NCBI GenBank assembly: GCA_038255685.1
Contig: JBBSLC010000006.1
Location: forward strand, 1-35,155
Reading direction: 5' to 3'
DNA: 35,155 bases
Origin: CADCSY01 sp038255685
GTDB lineage: Bacteria > Actinomycetota > Acidimicrobiia > Acidimicrobiales > CADCSY01
Under the pieces are notes generated by a model that ran no database searches, was not told the DNA's origin, and saw nothing but the letters and a program-made list of their open reading frames with translations. The translations under genes were made by a program, and so were the position numbers. This document shows, one piece after another, positions 1-7,353 of the stretch (position 1 is its first letter; every line of letters begins with the position of its first letter).

Positions 1-910
1 CGTGGAGCAGCGTCGACTCGATGTCGGCTCGCCGGGGCGACGCCTCGACGATGCGGGTGACCTCCTCGGTCACCGCGTCGGCCACGGCCTCGTCCCAGGT
101 GATGAGCCAGGCGAGGCCGTCGGGGCCGTGCTCGGCCTGGACGACGACGTCGATGGCGGCGTAGGCGACAGGGCTCGACCCGTCGGCGATCACCACGACC
201 TCGGACGGGCCGGCGAAGCTCGACGGCACGCCGACGATGCCGGCGCCGGCGACCTCGCGCTTGGCCACGGCCACGTAGACGTTGCCCGGCCCGACGATCA
301 CGTCCACGGCGGGGACGGACTCGGTGCCGTAGGCCATCGCCGCGACGGCCTGGGCGCCACCGATGCGGAAGACCCGGTCGACGCCGGCGATGGCGGCGGC
401 GGCGAGCACCTCGTCGGGGACCGTCCCGTCGGGGCCGGGGGGGACGCACAGCACGACCTCGGCGACGCCGGCGACCTTTGCCGGGATCACCGTCATGAGC
501 ACCGTCGAGGGGTACGTGGCCCGCCCACCTGGCACGTAGCAGCCGGCGCGGTCGACGGGGCGGCGCAGGTCCCGGACGAGGATGCCGTCCCGCTCGTGGA
601 CGACCTCGGGCGCGACGCTGGCCCGCTGGTAGGCCTCGATCCGCTCGGCGGCGGCCTCCAGTGCGTGGCGCAGGGAAGTGGGGATGGCGTCGAGCGCCAC
701 CTTCCACGCTGCGTGGGGGACCTCGAGGTCGTCGATGGCCACCTTGTCGAAGCGCTCGGTGCAGGCACGCACCGCGGCGTCGCCACCTTCCCGGACCTCG
801 GCCAGGATGGCCCGGACGGCGGCGACGGGGCCCTCGCCGAGCGCAGGGGGCCGAGGCAACACGGCGGACAGCTCGTCGGTGACGCCACGGAGGTCGAGCC
901 TGGTCAGCAT
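1..910 (-). CDS. hisD: Histidinol dehydrogenase (3' end cut by window edge)
   Basis: HisD oxidises L-histidinol to L-histidine in two NAD-dependent steps, the last steps of histidine biosynthesis, in the cytoplasm. The frame reads down from an ATG at 910 and is still open at base 1, giving 303 residues of a protein usually about 430 long. Family landmarks are GGAQAVAAMAYGT near residues 184-196, VGPGNVYVAVAKREV at 206-220, and QAEHGPDG at 258-265, whose Gln and His correspond to zinc ligands in the E. coli enzyme. The C-terminal part with the catalytic Glu-His pair lies outside the window. A TAGGCT hexamer sits 9 bases upstream of the start. The gene is divergent from the small gene at 975. 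The identification is firm. Confidence 0.96.
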   Translation of the reverse strand, partial: MLTRLDLRGVTDELSAVLPRPPALGEGPVAAVRAILAEVREGGDAAVRACTERFDKVAIDDLEVPHAAWKVALDAIPTSLRHALEAAAERIEAYQRASVAPEVVHERDGILVRDLRRPVDRAGCYVPGGRATYPSTVLMTVIPAKVAGVAEVVLCVPPGPDGTVPDEVLAAAAIAGVDRVFRIGGAQAVAAMAYGTESVPAVDVIVGPGNVYVAVAKREVAGAGIVGVPSSFAGPSEVVVIADGSSPVAYAAIDVVVQAEHGPDGLAWLITWDEAVADAVTEEVTRIVEASPRRADIESTLLH

Positions 911-919
911 GGCCGGAGG

Positions 920-925
920 AGCCTA
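920..925 (-). promoter_or_regulatory. Candidate -10 element of hisD
   Basis: TAGGCT on the minus strand lies 9 bases before the hisD ATG. The spacing is 2-3 bases longer than at the best leaderless starts in this window, so a very short leader is possible. No convincing -35 box is visible. Confidence 0.4.
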
Positions 926-947
926 CCGGCGGGACCTGACGTGACCG

Positions 948-972
948 GAACCGGTTCTCGGGGAGACTCCCC
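948..972. promoter_or_regulatory. Two palindromes in the hisD / small-gene divergent region
   Basis: GAACCGGTTC at 948-957 is a perfect 10-base palindrome. GGGGAG-A-CTCCCC at 960-972 is a perfect 6-bp inverted repeat that ends two bases before the ATG at 975. They may be operator half-sites or, for the second, a start-proximal RNA hairpin. No regulator can be named. Confidence 0.35.
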
Positions 973-974
973 CC

Positions 975-1163
975 ATGAACGAAGGCCCCCAGCTCTCCTC
1001 CATCGCGTCGGCGCTCTCCGAGCTGACGGACCGGCTCTCGGCCATCGCCGAGTCGCTGCACGGCACCGAGCGGGAGGACGTCGCGAGCGCGCTGTTCGAG
1101 GTCGAGCGGGCGCTCGTGACCGGGAGCCGGCGCCTGGAGGCAGTGCTCCGCACCCTCCGCTGA
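975..1163 (+). CDS. Small uncharacterised protein, 62 aa, helical
   Basis: I do not recognise this gene. It encodes a 62-residue acidic and hydrophilic protein with no signal peptide, membrane segment or cysteine. The sequence from SSIASALSELTDRL to the C-terminal RRLEAVLRTLR has a regular spacing of Leu, Ile, Val and Ala that suggests two amphipathic helices, possibly a coiled-coil pair. It is divergent from hisD and ends in front of a strong hairpin shared with the convergent endonuclease III gene. The ATG is preceded by GAGACT six bases upstream (weak leaderless -10 pattern) and by a GGGGAG-A-CTCCCC palindrome. Codon positions follow the genome's GC pattern, which supports a real gene. Function unknown. 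Confidence 0.7.
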   Translation: MNEGPQLSSIASALSELTDRLSAIAESLHGTEREDVASALFEVERALVTGSRRLEAVLRTLR

Positions 1164-1190
1164 GGCCCGCAGGCCGTGACCGGGCGCGCC

Positions 1191-1214
1191 GACGGCGCCC
1201 CGAGGGGCGCCGTC
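1191..1214. terminator. Bidirectional hairpin between convergent genes
   Basis: GACGGCGCCCC and GGGGCGCCGTC form an uninterrupted 11-bp inverted repeat around two bases (in practice a 10-bp stem with a CGAG tetraloop). It lies between the ends of the 62-aa gene (plus) and endonuclease III (minus). There is no T tract, as is common in GC-rich Actinobacteria. Confidence 0.75.
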
Positions 1215-1243
1215 AACGGGCGAATCGGTCGGCGGGGACCGAC

Positions 1244-1972
1244 TCAGCCTGCCAGGTGGCGGGACCTGGCCTTGCCCGACCGAACCACGCCGGCTCTCAC
1301 TTTGTTCCCGGTGGGGCGAGAGACCTGGAACGCCGACGGGCAGATGTCGTTGAGCACGCAGGCATCGCACCTCGGCGACCGTGCTGCGCACACCTGGCGG
1401 CCGTGGAGGATGAGCCGCAGGCTGAGGGCGCCGCGCGCAGCCGCTGGCACCATCGCGCCGAGGGCGTGCTCCACCTTCACGGGGTCGACCTCCTCGGTCA
1501 GCCCCAGCCGAGCGCTCAGGCGCAGCACGTGGGTGTCCACGGGGAGGCCGGGTCGGCCGAGGGCGACGCTGCGGACCACGTTCGCCGTCTTGCGTCCGAC
1601 GCCGGGCAGCGTGACGAGGTCTTCGATGGCGGCGGGCACCTCGCCGTCGAAGCGCCCCACGAGCGCAGCCGCCATGCCGATCAGGCTCTTGGCCTTCTGG
1701 CGGAAGAAGCCGGTGGCGTGGATGAGCGCCTCGACCTCGGCCGGGTCGGCGGCCGCGAGGTCCTGCGGGGTGGGAAACCGCTCGAAGAGCGCAGGGGTCG
1801 TCAGGTTCACGCGCACGTCGGTCGTCTGCGCGGAGAGGATCGTGGCGGCGAGCAGCTGGAAGGGGTCGGCGAAGTCGAGCTCGCACAGCTCGGCAGGCGC
1901 ACCCGGGTGCTCGTCCGCCAGCCGCGCGGCCACTGCCCTCGCCCGACCCGCTGGCGTCCTCGGCCGACCCAT
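1244..1972 (-). CDS. nth: Endonuclease III (DNA glycosylase/AP lyase)
   Basis: This 242-residue base-excision repair enzyme removes oxidised pyrimidines and cleaves at abasic sites. The helix-hairpin-helix reads LPGVGRKTANVV around residues 122-133, with the catalytic lysine at K128. The catalytic aspartate is D146 in PVDTHVLRL. The [4Fe-4S] cluster ligands are C195, C202, C205 and C211, in the exact C-X6-C-X2-C-X5-C spacing. The frame stays open further upstream, but the ATG at 1972 begins the family-like N terminus and has TACCCT six bases ahead of it, matching the leaderless pattern of the window. It converges on the 62-aa gene and is divergent from the membrane protein at 2053. Confidence 0.96.
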   Translation of the reverse strand: MGRPRTPAGRARAVAARLADEHPGAPAELCELDFADPFQLLAATILSAQTTDVRVNLTTPALFERFPTPQDLAAADPAEVEALIHATGFFRQKAKSLIGMAAALVGRFDGEVPAAIEDLVTLPGVGRKTANVVRSVALGRPGLPVDTHVLRLSARLGLTEEVDPVKVEHALGAMVPAAARGALSLRLILHGRQVCAARSPRCDACVLNDICPSAFQVSRPTGNKVRAGVVRSGKARSRHLAG

Positions 1973-1978
1973 GGAGGG

Positions 1979-1984
1979 AGGGTA
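1979..1984 (-). promoter_or_regulatory. Leaderless -10 element of nth
   Basis: TACCCT on the minus strand is separated from the nth ATG by exactly six bases, so transcription would begin at the A of the start codon. No Shine-Dalgarno sequence is present. Confidence 0.6.
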
Positions 1985-2052
1985 GGCGCCTTCAACTCCG
2001 GTCCTGACCTGCCGATGGAGGAGGAGGGGCACGCCAGAGCGAGGTGGAGACG

Positions 2053-2625
2053 ATGGCTTGGTGGCAGGTGGGTGTTGCGTCCAACGGCGCGCTGCTGCTC
2101 GCGTACCTGGCCATCTCGTGGACGATCCTCGCCGGGCTCGCACGGTCGGGCAGGTTCGGGTCGAACCCGTTGGCGCTCGCCACCGGGCTGATCTTCTTCA
2201 CGTGCGGGGTGGGCCACGGCCTGCACCTCGAGCACCTCCTGCTCGGCGACGCCGCGGCACGGGCGGCGCACGACTGGCACCTCGGCATCTGGGACCTCGG
2301 CACCGCCGCCATCGGCGTCTGGTACTGGACGCTCCGCAGCCGCTTCCCGGCCCTCGTCCGCGGCGCCGCCCTCTTCGACGACCTGCAGGAGCGACGACGC
2401 CAGGCCTTCGGGATCCACGATCAGATCGTGCAGGGGATCGCCACCGCGAAGCTCGCCATCGAGGTCGGCGACACCGACCACGGGCTGGCGGTGCTGGAAG
2501 CCACGCTCGCCTCCTCCCGCCGGATCATCACCACCCTCCTCGTGGATGACACGTCAGACGCCGCGCTCGCCCCCGGTGGGCTCCGCCAGCCAGGCGTGGT
2601 GCCGACGGAGGCGTCGGGCGCGTGA
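2053..2625 (+). CDS. Three-TM membrane protein with kinase-like dimerisation helix
   Basis: This 190-residue protein has three hydrophobic segments, at about residues 10-30, 40-63 and 76-95. The second carries the His-rich stretch GVGHGLHLEHLLLG. After the membrane part, a long helix contains IHDQIVQGIATAKLAIEVG. The histidine at residue 122 followed by D and Q resembles the phosphoacceptor region of HisKA_3-type sensor kinases (HD-[EQ]). No ATP-binding domain follows; the protein ends about 60 residues later. The start is ATG 2053 with AGGTGGAG just upstream; GTG 2044 in the same frame is an alternative. Its stop overlaps the next start as GTGA, so it is probably co-translated with the receiver-kinase gene. 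A sensor partner for that protein is an inference. Confidence 0.7.
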   Translation: MAWWQVGVASNGALLLAYLAISWTILAGLARSGRFGSNPLALATGLIFFTCGVGHGLHLEHLLLGDAAARAAHDWHLGIWDLGTAAIGVWYWTLRSRFPALVRGAALFDDLQERRRQAFGIHDQIVQGIATAKLAIEVGDTDHGLAVLEATLASSRRIITTLLVDDTSDAALAPGGLRQPGVVPTEASGA

Positions 2626-3740
2626 ACAGCACCATGGTGGCCACGTGCCGCGTCATGCTCGTGGACGACGTGGCGGACCTCCGGCGGCTCGTCCGCCTCG
2701 TGCTCGAGCGCTCCGGTGACTTCACCGTGGTGGCGGAAGCCGGCGACGGCGCCGAGGCGATCAGCCTCGCCTCGGAGCACCAGCCCGACCTCGTCCTGCT
2801 CGACCTCTCGATGCCGGGCATGGACGGGCTCGAGGCGCTGCCCCTCCTCCGGGAGGCGACACCGAGCGCGACGATCGCCATCCTGTCCGGGTTCGAGGAG
2901 TCACAGGTGGCGGCGAGCGCGCTCGCCCTCGGTGCGGCCGCCTACCTGCAGAAGGGCCTCTCCCCCGACGCACTCCTCGCTCGGGTGCGCGAGGTCGTCG
3001 ACGGCGCCACACGACAAGGCGGCGCGCGCGCCGCAGAGGCGGTCGGAGACGTCGCTGCCACGGAGCCCCCGCGCCTCTCGGATGCCGACCTGGTGCGCAT
3101 CGCCGCCCACGACCTGCGGGGGCCGGTCGCCGTCATCGCCGGCTTCGGCGAGACGCTGACGGCGAGCTGGGATCGCCTGGAGGACGCCGAGCGGCGGGCG
3201 ACGGTCGGCCGGATGGTCACCCAGGCGCGGGTCCTCCACACGATGTGCGACAACCTGCTCGCCGCCCACCTGGCGGCGGCAGGTGAGGTCGACGTCGATC
3301 TCACGGTCGAGCAGCCAGCGGCGCTGCTGGACCGCATGGTGGAGCTGCTCCGGCCGATCGCCGGTGCACGTGCCCTCACCCTGGTCGTCCCCCCCGACCT
3401 GCCTGTCGTGCTCGTCGACGGAGAACGGCTGCGCCAGGTGCTGGCCAACCTCATCCTGAACGCGGTCCGGTTCGCCCCCGCCGACGAGGAGATCCAGCTC
3501 GCCGCGCGGGCCAGTGTCGGTGGGGTGGTCTTCGAGGTCGCCGATCGTGGTCCCGGGATCCCACCGGCCGACCGGCAGCGCGTCTTCCAGAAGGACGTGC
3601 GCCTCTCCACCGGGGGGTCTGGCACCGGTCTCGGACTCTTCATCTGCTCCACGTTCGTGGGAGCGATGGGCGGCCGCACCTGGGTCGAGGACCGCGATGG
3701 CGGCGGCACCCGGATCTGCTGCTGGCTCCCCTCGCCCTGA
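2622..3740 (+). CDS. Receiver-histidine kinase fusion (REC-HisKA-HATPase)
   Basis: This 372-residue cytoplasmic signalling protein has its receiver domain first and kinase core second. The receiver (residues 9-126) has acidic residues D15/D16, phosphoacceptor D61 in LVLLDLSMPGMDG and K111. The kinase part has the HisKA histidine H163 in RIAAHDLRGPV, an N box around N280 (NLILNAVRFAP), the G1 box DRGPGIP (308-314), a VFQKD F box and the G2 box GTGLGL (334-339). All catalytic boxes are intact. There is no DNA-binding domain or membrane segment, so the signal must come through the receiver or through a partner, most likely the coupled membrane protein (4-base overlap). The start is GTG 2622; ATG 2634 in frame is an alternative. 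Confidence 0.9.
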   Translation: MNSTMVATCRVMLVDDVADLRRLVRLVLERSGDFTVVAEAGDGAEAISLASEHQPDLVLLDLSMPGMDGLEALPLLREATPSATIAILSGFEESQVAASALALGAAAYLQKGLSPDALLARVREVVDGATRQGGARAAEAVGDVAATEPPRLSDADLVRIAAHDLRGPVAVIAGFGETLTASWDRLEDAERRATVGRMVTQARVLHTMCDNLLAAHLAAAGEVDVDLTVEQPAALLDRMVELLRPIAGARALTLVVPPDLPVVLVDGERLRQVLANLILNAVRFAPADEEIQLAARASVGGVVFEVADRGPGIPPADRQRVFQKDVRLSTGGSGTGLGLFICSTFVGAMGGRTWVEDRDGGGTRICCWLPSP

Positions 3741-3773
3741 CGCCGTCACCCGACCACGTCAAGGGCACCTGGG

Positions 3774-3779
3774 TAGCGT
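3774..3779 (+). promoter_or_regulatory. Leaderless -10 element of mshD
   Basis: TAGCGT lies six bases before the GTG at 3786, in a 45-base gap after the receiver-kinase gene. There is no Shine-Dalgarno sequence. This indicates a separate transcript starting at the start codon. Confidence 0.6.
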
Positions 3780-3785
3780 GCACCG

Positions 3786-4694
3786 GTGCGACGCCTCGAG
3801 ATCAAGCGGCAGCTGGCCGTCGACGACCTCGAGGCGGTCTCCCACCTGCTCGAGCTCGCTGAAGCGGCCGACGGTCACCCTCCCGTCGACGAGCACCGCT
3901 GGCTCGACATGGCCCAGGGTGGGCGGGAGGCCTTCGCCGCCCTCGTGGCCTGGGAGCCGGGCCACGGCCACCCCGTTGCCTACGCCCAGGTGTCGCGGGG
4001 GCTCCACAGCTGGGCGCTCGACCTCGTGATCGACCCGCACCACCGCTACGACGCGCTCGCCATCGGGCCGGAGATGCTCCACGCCGCCCTCGACGTGGTG
4101 AAGGGCGAGGGTGGCGGCCACGTCCACTGGTGGGTCCACCAGCCAGCGGTCGCCCACGACCAGATGGCGGCGGCAGCGGGCCTCGGACGGGGGCGCGACC
4201 TGCTCCAGCTGCAGCGGTCGCTGCCGCTCGACGACGCACCACCCGACCTCGCCCTGCGGCCGTTCGTGCCCGGCCAGGACGAGCGGGCCTGGCTCGACGT
4301 GAACAACCGTGCCTTCGCCTGGCACCCCGAGCAGGGCGACTGGGATCTCGACACCCTCCGACGCCGCTTCACCGAGCCCTGGTTCGACCCGGCGGGGTTC
4401 CTCCTCCACGAGCGCGACGGCGTCCTCGCCGGCTTCTGCTGGACGAAGGTCCACGTCGACCACGACCCGCCCCTCGGCGAGATCTACGTGATCGCCGTCG
4501 ATCCTGGCCACCAGGGCCTCGGGCTCGGGCGGGACCTCGTCGTCGCCGGCCTGGCGTGGCTCCACGGGCGTGGCCTGCAGCACGGGATGCTCTACGTGGA
4601 TGCTGCCAACACCGCTGCGGTCACGCTCTACGAGCGGCTCGGGTTCACCACCGACCACGTCGACCGGGCCTACGTGGGCGACGTCGGCCCCTGA
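3786..4694 (+). CDS. mshD: Mycothiol synthase (acetyl-CoA:Cys-GlcN-Ins acetyltransferase)
   Basis: MshD acetylates Cys-GlcN-Ins with acetyl-CoA, the last step of mycothiol synthesis, the thiol buffer of Actinobacteria. The 302-residue length and tandem GNAT architecture fit the family. The C-terminal GNAT domain shows the diagnostic NNRAFAWHPEQGDWD, the acetyl-CoA loop VDPGHQGLGLGRDL and the terminal YVDAANTAAVTLYERLGF. The N-terminal GNAT copy (about residues 1-150) is more divergent, as usual. The GTG at 3786 is chosen because it begins the MRRLEIKRQL sequence and has TAGCGT six bases upstream. It converges on the metal transporter gene with only 14 bases between the stops. Confidence 0.93.
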   Translation: MRRLEIKRQLAVDDLEAVSHLLELAEAADGHPPVDEHRWLDMAQGGREAFAALVAWEPGHGHPVAYAQVSRGLHSWALDLVIDPHHRYDALAIGPEMLHAALDVVKGEGGGHVHWWVHQPAVAHDQMAAAAGLGRGRDLLQLQRSLPLDDAPPDLALRPFVPGQDERAWLDVNNRAFAWHPEQGDWDLDTLRRRFTEPWFDPAGFLLHERDGVLAGFCWTKVHVDHDPPLGEIYVIAVDPGHQGLGLGRDLVVAGLAWLHGRGLQHGMLYVDAANTAAVTLYERLGFTTDHVDRAYVGDVGP

Positions 4695-4708
4695 CCCGGG
4701 GAGGGGCC

Positions 4709-5461
4709 TCAGCCCCCGAGCGCGCCGACCCCGACGAGGTTGCCGAGCACCCAGGTCACCAGCGCGGCGAACGTGGCGATCCCTGCCTGGCGCAGGGCCG
4801 ACCGGATGGCACTGCGCCCGGTGAAGTGGGCGAGCGCGACGCCGACGGCGAGGGCAGCGACCACGGCGAGCACAACGGATGCGACGACCGCACCCGTACC
4901 GGTCGTGAAGAACCAGGGGGCGAGGGGGACGATCGCACCGGCCACGAAGGCGACGAAGGACGACGCCGCCGCGCCCCAGGGTGAGCCGAGGCCCTCGGGG
5001 TCGATCCCGAGCTCCTCGCGGGCGTGCGTCTGCAGCGCCAGCTCGGGATCGCTCATGAGGTGCTCGGCGAGGGAGGTCGCCTGGTCCTCGTCCATGCCTC
5101 GGGAGCGGTAGAGCTGGGTCAGCTCCTGGGTCTCGTGCAGCGGGTTGCGGACCAGCTCGATGCGCTCGATCTCGAGCTCTCGCTCGAGCAGCTCGGACTG
5201 GGCGCGCATGGACACGTACTCGCCGGCCGCCATCGACACGGCACCACCGATGAGGCCGACGAGGCCGGCGAGGCGCACGAAGCCGGCACCGGGGCTCGCG
5301 CCGGCGACCCCGAGGACCAGTGCGACGTTGGAGACGAGGCCGTCGTTGACGCCGAAGACCGCAGCCCGAGCGCTCCCGCCTTGGATGTCGCGGTGGTGGT
5401 GCTCAGGTGACGGGGGGTGGATCACCTCGGCGTTGCCGGCAGCGGACACGTCAGCCTCCAT
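4709..5461 (-). CDS. VIT1/CCC1-family iron/manganese transporter
   Basis: This 250-residue membrane protein belongs to the vacuolar iron transporter family, which moves Fe2+ or Mn2+ in exchange for protons. The first helix has the family signature ARAAVFGVNDGLVSNVALV (about residues 32-50), followed by a second helix with GGAVSMAAGEYVSMRAQSE (about 72-90). A charged cytoplasmic segment rich in Glu (ELLERELEIERIEL) matches the metal-binding region of the family. Three further hydrophobic segments follow (about 163-185, 190-212, 225-245). The N-terminal SPEHHHRD is His-rich. The ATG at 5461 has TACCGT seven bases upstream. Substrate choice between iron and manganese cannot be read from sequence. 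Confidence 0.9.
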   Translation of the reverse strand: MEADVSAAGNAEVIHPPSPEHHHRDIQGGSARAAVFGVNDGLVSNVALVLGVAGASPGAGFVRLAGLVGLIGGAVSMAAGEYVSMRAQSELLERELEIERIELVRNPLHETQELTQLYRSRGMDEDQATSLAEHLMSDPELALQTHAREELGIDPEGLGSPWGAAASSFVAFVAGAIVPLAPWFFTTGTGAVVASVVLAVVAALAVGVALAHFTGRSAIRSALRQAGIATFAALVTWVLGNLVGVGALGG

Positions 5462-5468
5462 GGCAGCG

Positions 5469-5474
5469 ACGGTA
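5469..5474 (-). promoter_or_regulatory. Leaderless -10 element of the VIT1-type gene
   Basis: TACCGT on the minus strand is followed by seven bases and the ATG at 5461. The same hexamer and spacing recur before menB and the SDR gene. It is back to back with the rlmN promoter. Confidence 0.6.
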
Positions 5475-5514
5475 CCGGCCTCCCCTGGCTTCTGGTGGAC
5501 CTGGGCCTGGCCCG

Positions 5515-5520
5515 TAGCCT
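5515..5520 (+). promoter_or_regulatory. Leaderless -10 element of rlmN
   Basis: TAGCCT is three bases before GTG 5524 and six bases before GTG 5527. The regular 6-7 base spacing elsewhere in the window favours GTG 5527 as both transcription and translation start. Confidence 0.55.
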
Positions 5521-5526
5521 CGGGTG

Positions 5527-6558
5527 GTGCCCACCCGCTACGACGCCGCGCCCGAGGACCTCGCTGCTGCGCTCGGCGACCAGCCCGCCTACCGGGCCCG
5601 TCAGGTGTGGGACGGGCTCTACCGTCGGGCCATCGAGCCGGCGGAGATGACCGATCTCCCGCTCGACCTGCGCACCCGGCTCGACCAGGCGCTCCCCCTC
5701 GCCCTCGAGCCCGAGCTCGTCTCGGAGGCCGACGGCGGCGACACCGTCAAGTGGCTCTGGAAGCTCCACGACGGCGCCCTCGTCGAGACGGTGCTCATGC
5801 ACTACGCCGAGCGCTCGACGGTGTGCGTCTCCTCCCAGGCCGGCTGCGCGATGGGCTGCGGCTTCTGCGCCACCGGTCAAGCCGGCTTCGAAAGACACCT
5901 CACGACCGGGGAGATCGTCGAGCAGGTCGTCCGGGCCGTGCAGCGGGCCCGGCCCCGGCGGCTCTCCAACGTCGTGTTCATGGGCATGGGCGAGCCGATG
6001 GCGAACCTCGATCGCGTCATCCCCGCCCTCCACCGGCTCCACGACGACGTCGGCATCTCCGCCCGTCACCTCACCGTCTCGACCGTCGGCCTCGTCCCCG
6101 GCATCGAGCGCCTGGCGACGACCGAGCTGCCGGTGAACCTGGCGGTGTCGCTGCACGCAGCGAACGACGCGCTGCGCGACGAGCTCGTGCCGATCAACCG
6201 CCGTCACCCGCTCGACGCCCTCATGGCTGCGTGCCGCGGGTGGTTCGAGACCACGGGGCGCCGCGTCTCCTTCGAGTGGGCGCTCATCGCCGGCGTGAAC
6301 GACCGCCCCGTCGACGTCCGCGAGCTCGCCGACCGGGCACGCGACGTGCGCGCCCACGTGAACCTCATCCCGCTCAACCCGACCCCCGGCTACGCCACGC
6401 CCGGCACCCCCCCGGCCGGGGTCGCCCGGTTCAAGGACGGTCTCGTGGCCCTCGGGGTCAACGCCACCGTGCGCCGCAACCGGGGCACCGGCATCGACGC
6501 CGCCTGCGGCCAGCTCCGCGCCGGCCACGAGGTCAAGATCGGCCGACGCCGCCGCTGA
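5527..6558 (+). CDS. rlmN: 23S rRNA (adenine-2503-C2) methyltransferase, radical SAM
   Basis: RlmN methylates C2 of A2503 in 23S rRNA, and often A37 of some tRNAs, by radical SAM chemistry with two active-site cysteines. The 343-residue length fits. The [4Fe-4S] cysteines are in CAMGCGFC (C107, C111, C114). FMGMGEPMANL is the family's SAM-binding GEP motif. The C-terminal GTGIDAACGQL carries the cysteine that resolves the methyl intermediate. Two adjacent GTG codons (5524, 5527) are possible starts; the position of TAGCCT favours 5527. It is divergent from the VIT1-type gene and converges on the nucleotidyltransferase. Confidence 0.96.
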   Translation: MPTRYDAAPEDLAAALGDQPAYRARQVWDGLYRRAIEPAEMTDLPLDLRTRLDQALPLALEPELVSEADGGDTVKWLWKLHDGALVETVLMHYAERSTVCVSSQAGCAMGCGFCATGQAGFERHLTTGEIVEQVVRAVQRARPRRLSNVVFMGMGEPMANLDRVIPALHRLHDDVGISARHLTVSTVGLVPGIERLATTELPVNLAVSLHAANDALRDELVPINRRHPLDALMAACRGWFETTGRRVSFEWALIAGVNDRPVDVRELADRARDVRAHVNLIPLNPTPGYATPGTPPAGVARFKDGLVALGVNATVRRNRGTGIDAACGQLRAGHEVKIGRRRR

Positions 6559-6588
6559 GGGCGCGAGGGCGCACCCAGAGCCTGACCC

Positions 6589-7353
6589 TCAGCGCACCAG
6601 CACGGTCCGCCCCGCTGTCGTTCGGATCGCATCCGTGAGGACCTCGTCGGCTCGCACGACCGCCCCGGGCCACAGCACGCACCGGACGGCTTCGCCGAGG
6701 ACCTCGGCACCCTCCCCCACCACCGTGTCGCCACCCGAGGCGAGCAGGTTCGCGGCCAGGTAGGACGACGGCGTCCCGCAGTCGACGAACCTCGCTGCCG
6801 TGCCCACGACCTCGAGGCGACCGAGAGCGTCGAGGGCGCGCCAGCACACCTCGTAGAGCCCGCTCGGCGTGATCGGCAGCGGGGCGATCGCCCACGCCGG
6901 CAGGACGGACCCGATGACGCGCGGGCGCCGGGCGAGCCGACCACCTCCCTCCCCGGCCACCAGCACCCGCACCACGTCGCCCGACCAGCCATCGGTCATC
7001 GCCGCCACGTCGGCCTCGTGCCAGACATCAGCGTTGACCACGAGCGCACCGCGCCCGTCGAGCCAGTGACGCAGGTTCGCCACCGCACCTGCGGTCCCGA
7101 GCGCCTCGGGACCCTCGACAGACAGGTGGGCACCGTCGCCGACGTGGGCGACGACGGCATCGGCGCCGTGGTGGGCGTTGACCGCGATGCGATCGGCGCC
7201 GGCACCGACCACCGCCCCCACCGCCGCAAGGGCATGGTCGAGGAGCGGCAGACCGGCGACGGGGCACAGCGCCTTGGGCCGCTCGAAGGTGAGCGGCGCC
7301 AACCGGGACCCGGCTCCAGCAGCCAGGACGATCGCTGCCAGACTGTCAGCCAT
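6589..7353 (-). CDS. Sugar-1-phosphate nucleotidyltransferase
   Basis: This protein (254 residues from ATG 7353) is an NTP-transferase that couples a sugar-1-phosphate to a nucleoside triphosphate. The N terminus has the nucleotide-binding signature IVLAAGAGSRLAPLT followed by ERPKALCPVAGLPLLDHA, and LVVNADVWH supplies the metal-binding aspartate. A short hexapeptide-like tail (DTVVGEGAEVLGEAV, CVLWPGAVVRADEVL) suggests a small left-handed beta-helix cap. MurNAc-1-P uridylyltransferase (MurU) or mannose-1-P guanylyltransferase types are the nearest ideas, but the substrate cannot be read from sequence. The start is ambiguous: ATG 7353 shares its bases with the opposite gene's ATG, and GTG 7371 would add six residues. 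Confidence 0.87.
   Translation of the reverse strand: MADSLAAIVLAAGAGSRLAPLTFERPKALCPVAGLPLLDHALAAVGAVVGAGADRIAVNAHHGADAVVAHVGDGAHLSVEGPEALGTAGAVANLRHWLDGRGALVVNADVWHEADVAAMTDGWSGDVVRVLVAGEGGGRLARRPRVIGSVLPAWAIAPLPITPSGLYEVCWRALDALGRLEVVGTAARFVDCGTPSSYLAANLLASGGDTVVGEGAEVLGEAVRCVLWPGAVVRADEVLTDAIRTTAGRTVLVR
7339..7344 (+). promoter_or_regulatory. Leaderless -10 element of the 116-aa membrane protein
   Basis: CAGACT is followed by seven bases and the ATG at 7352. The same hexamer serves as the -10 of the fur promoter at 30428. It lies inside the coding region of the divergent nucleotidyltransferase. Confidence 0.5.

Noticed and set aside
2..2191. A 729-codon open frame on the plus strand across hisD and nth
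   Set aside because: It is antisense to two well-identified enzymes and reads as Gly/Asp/Arg/His-rich low complexity, the usual artefact of GC-rich DNA.
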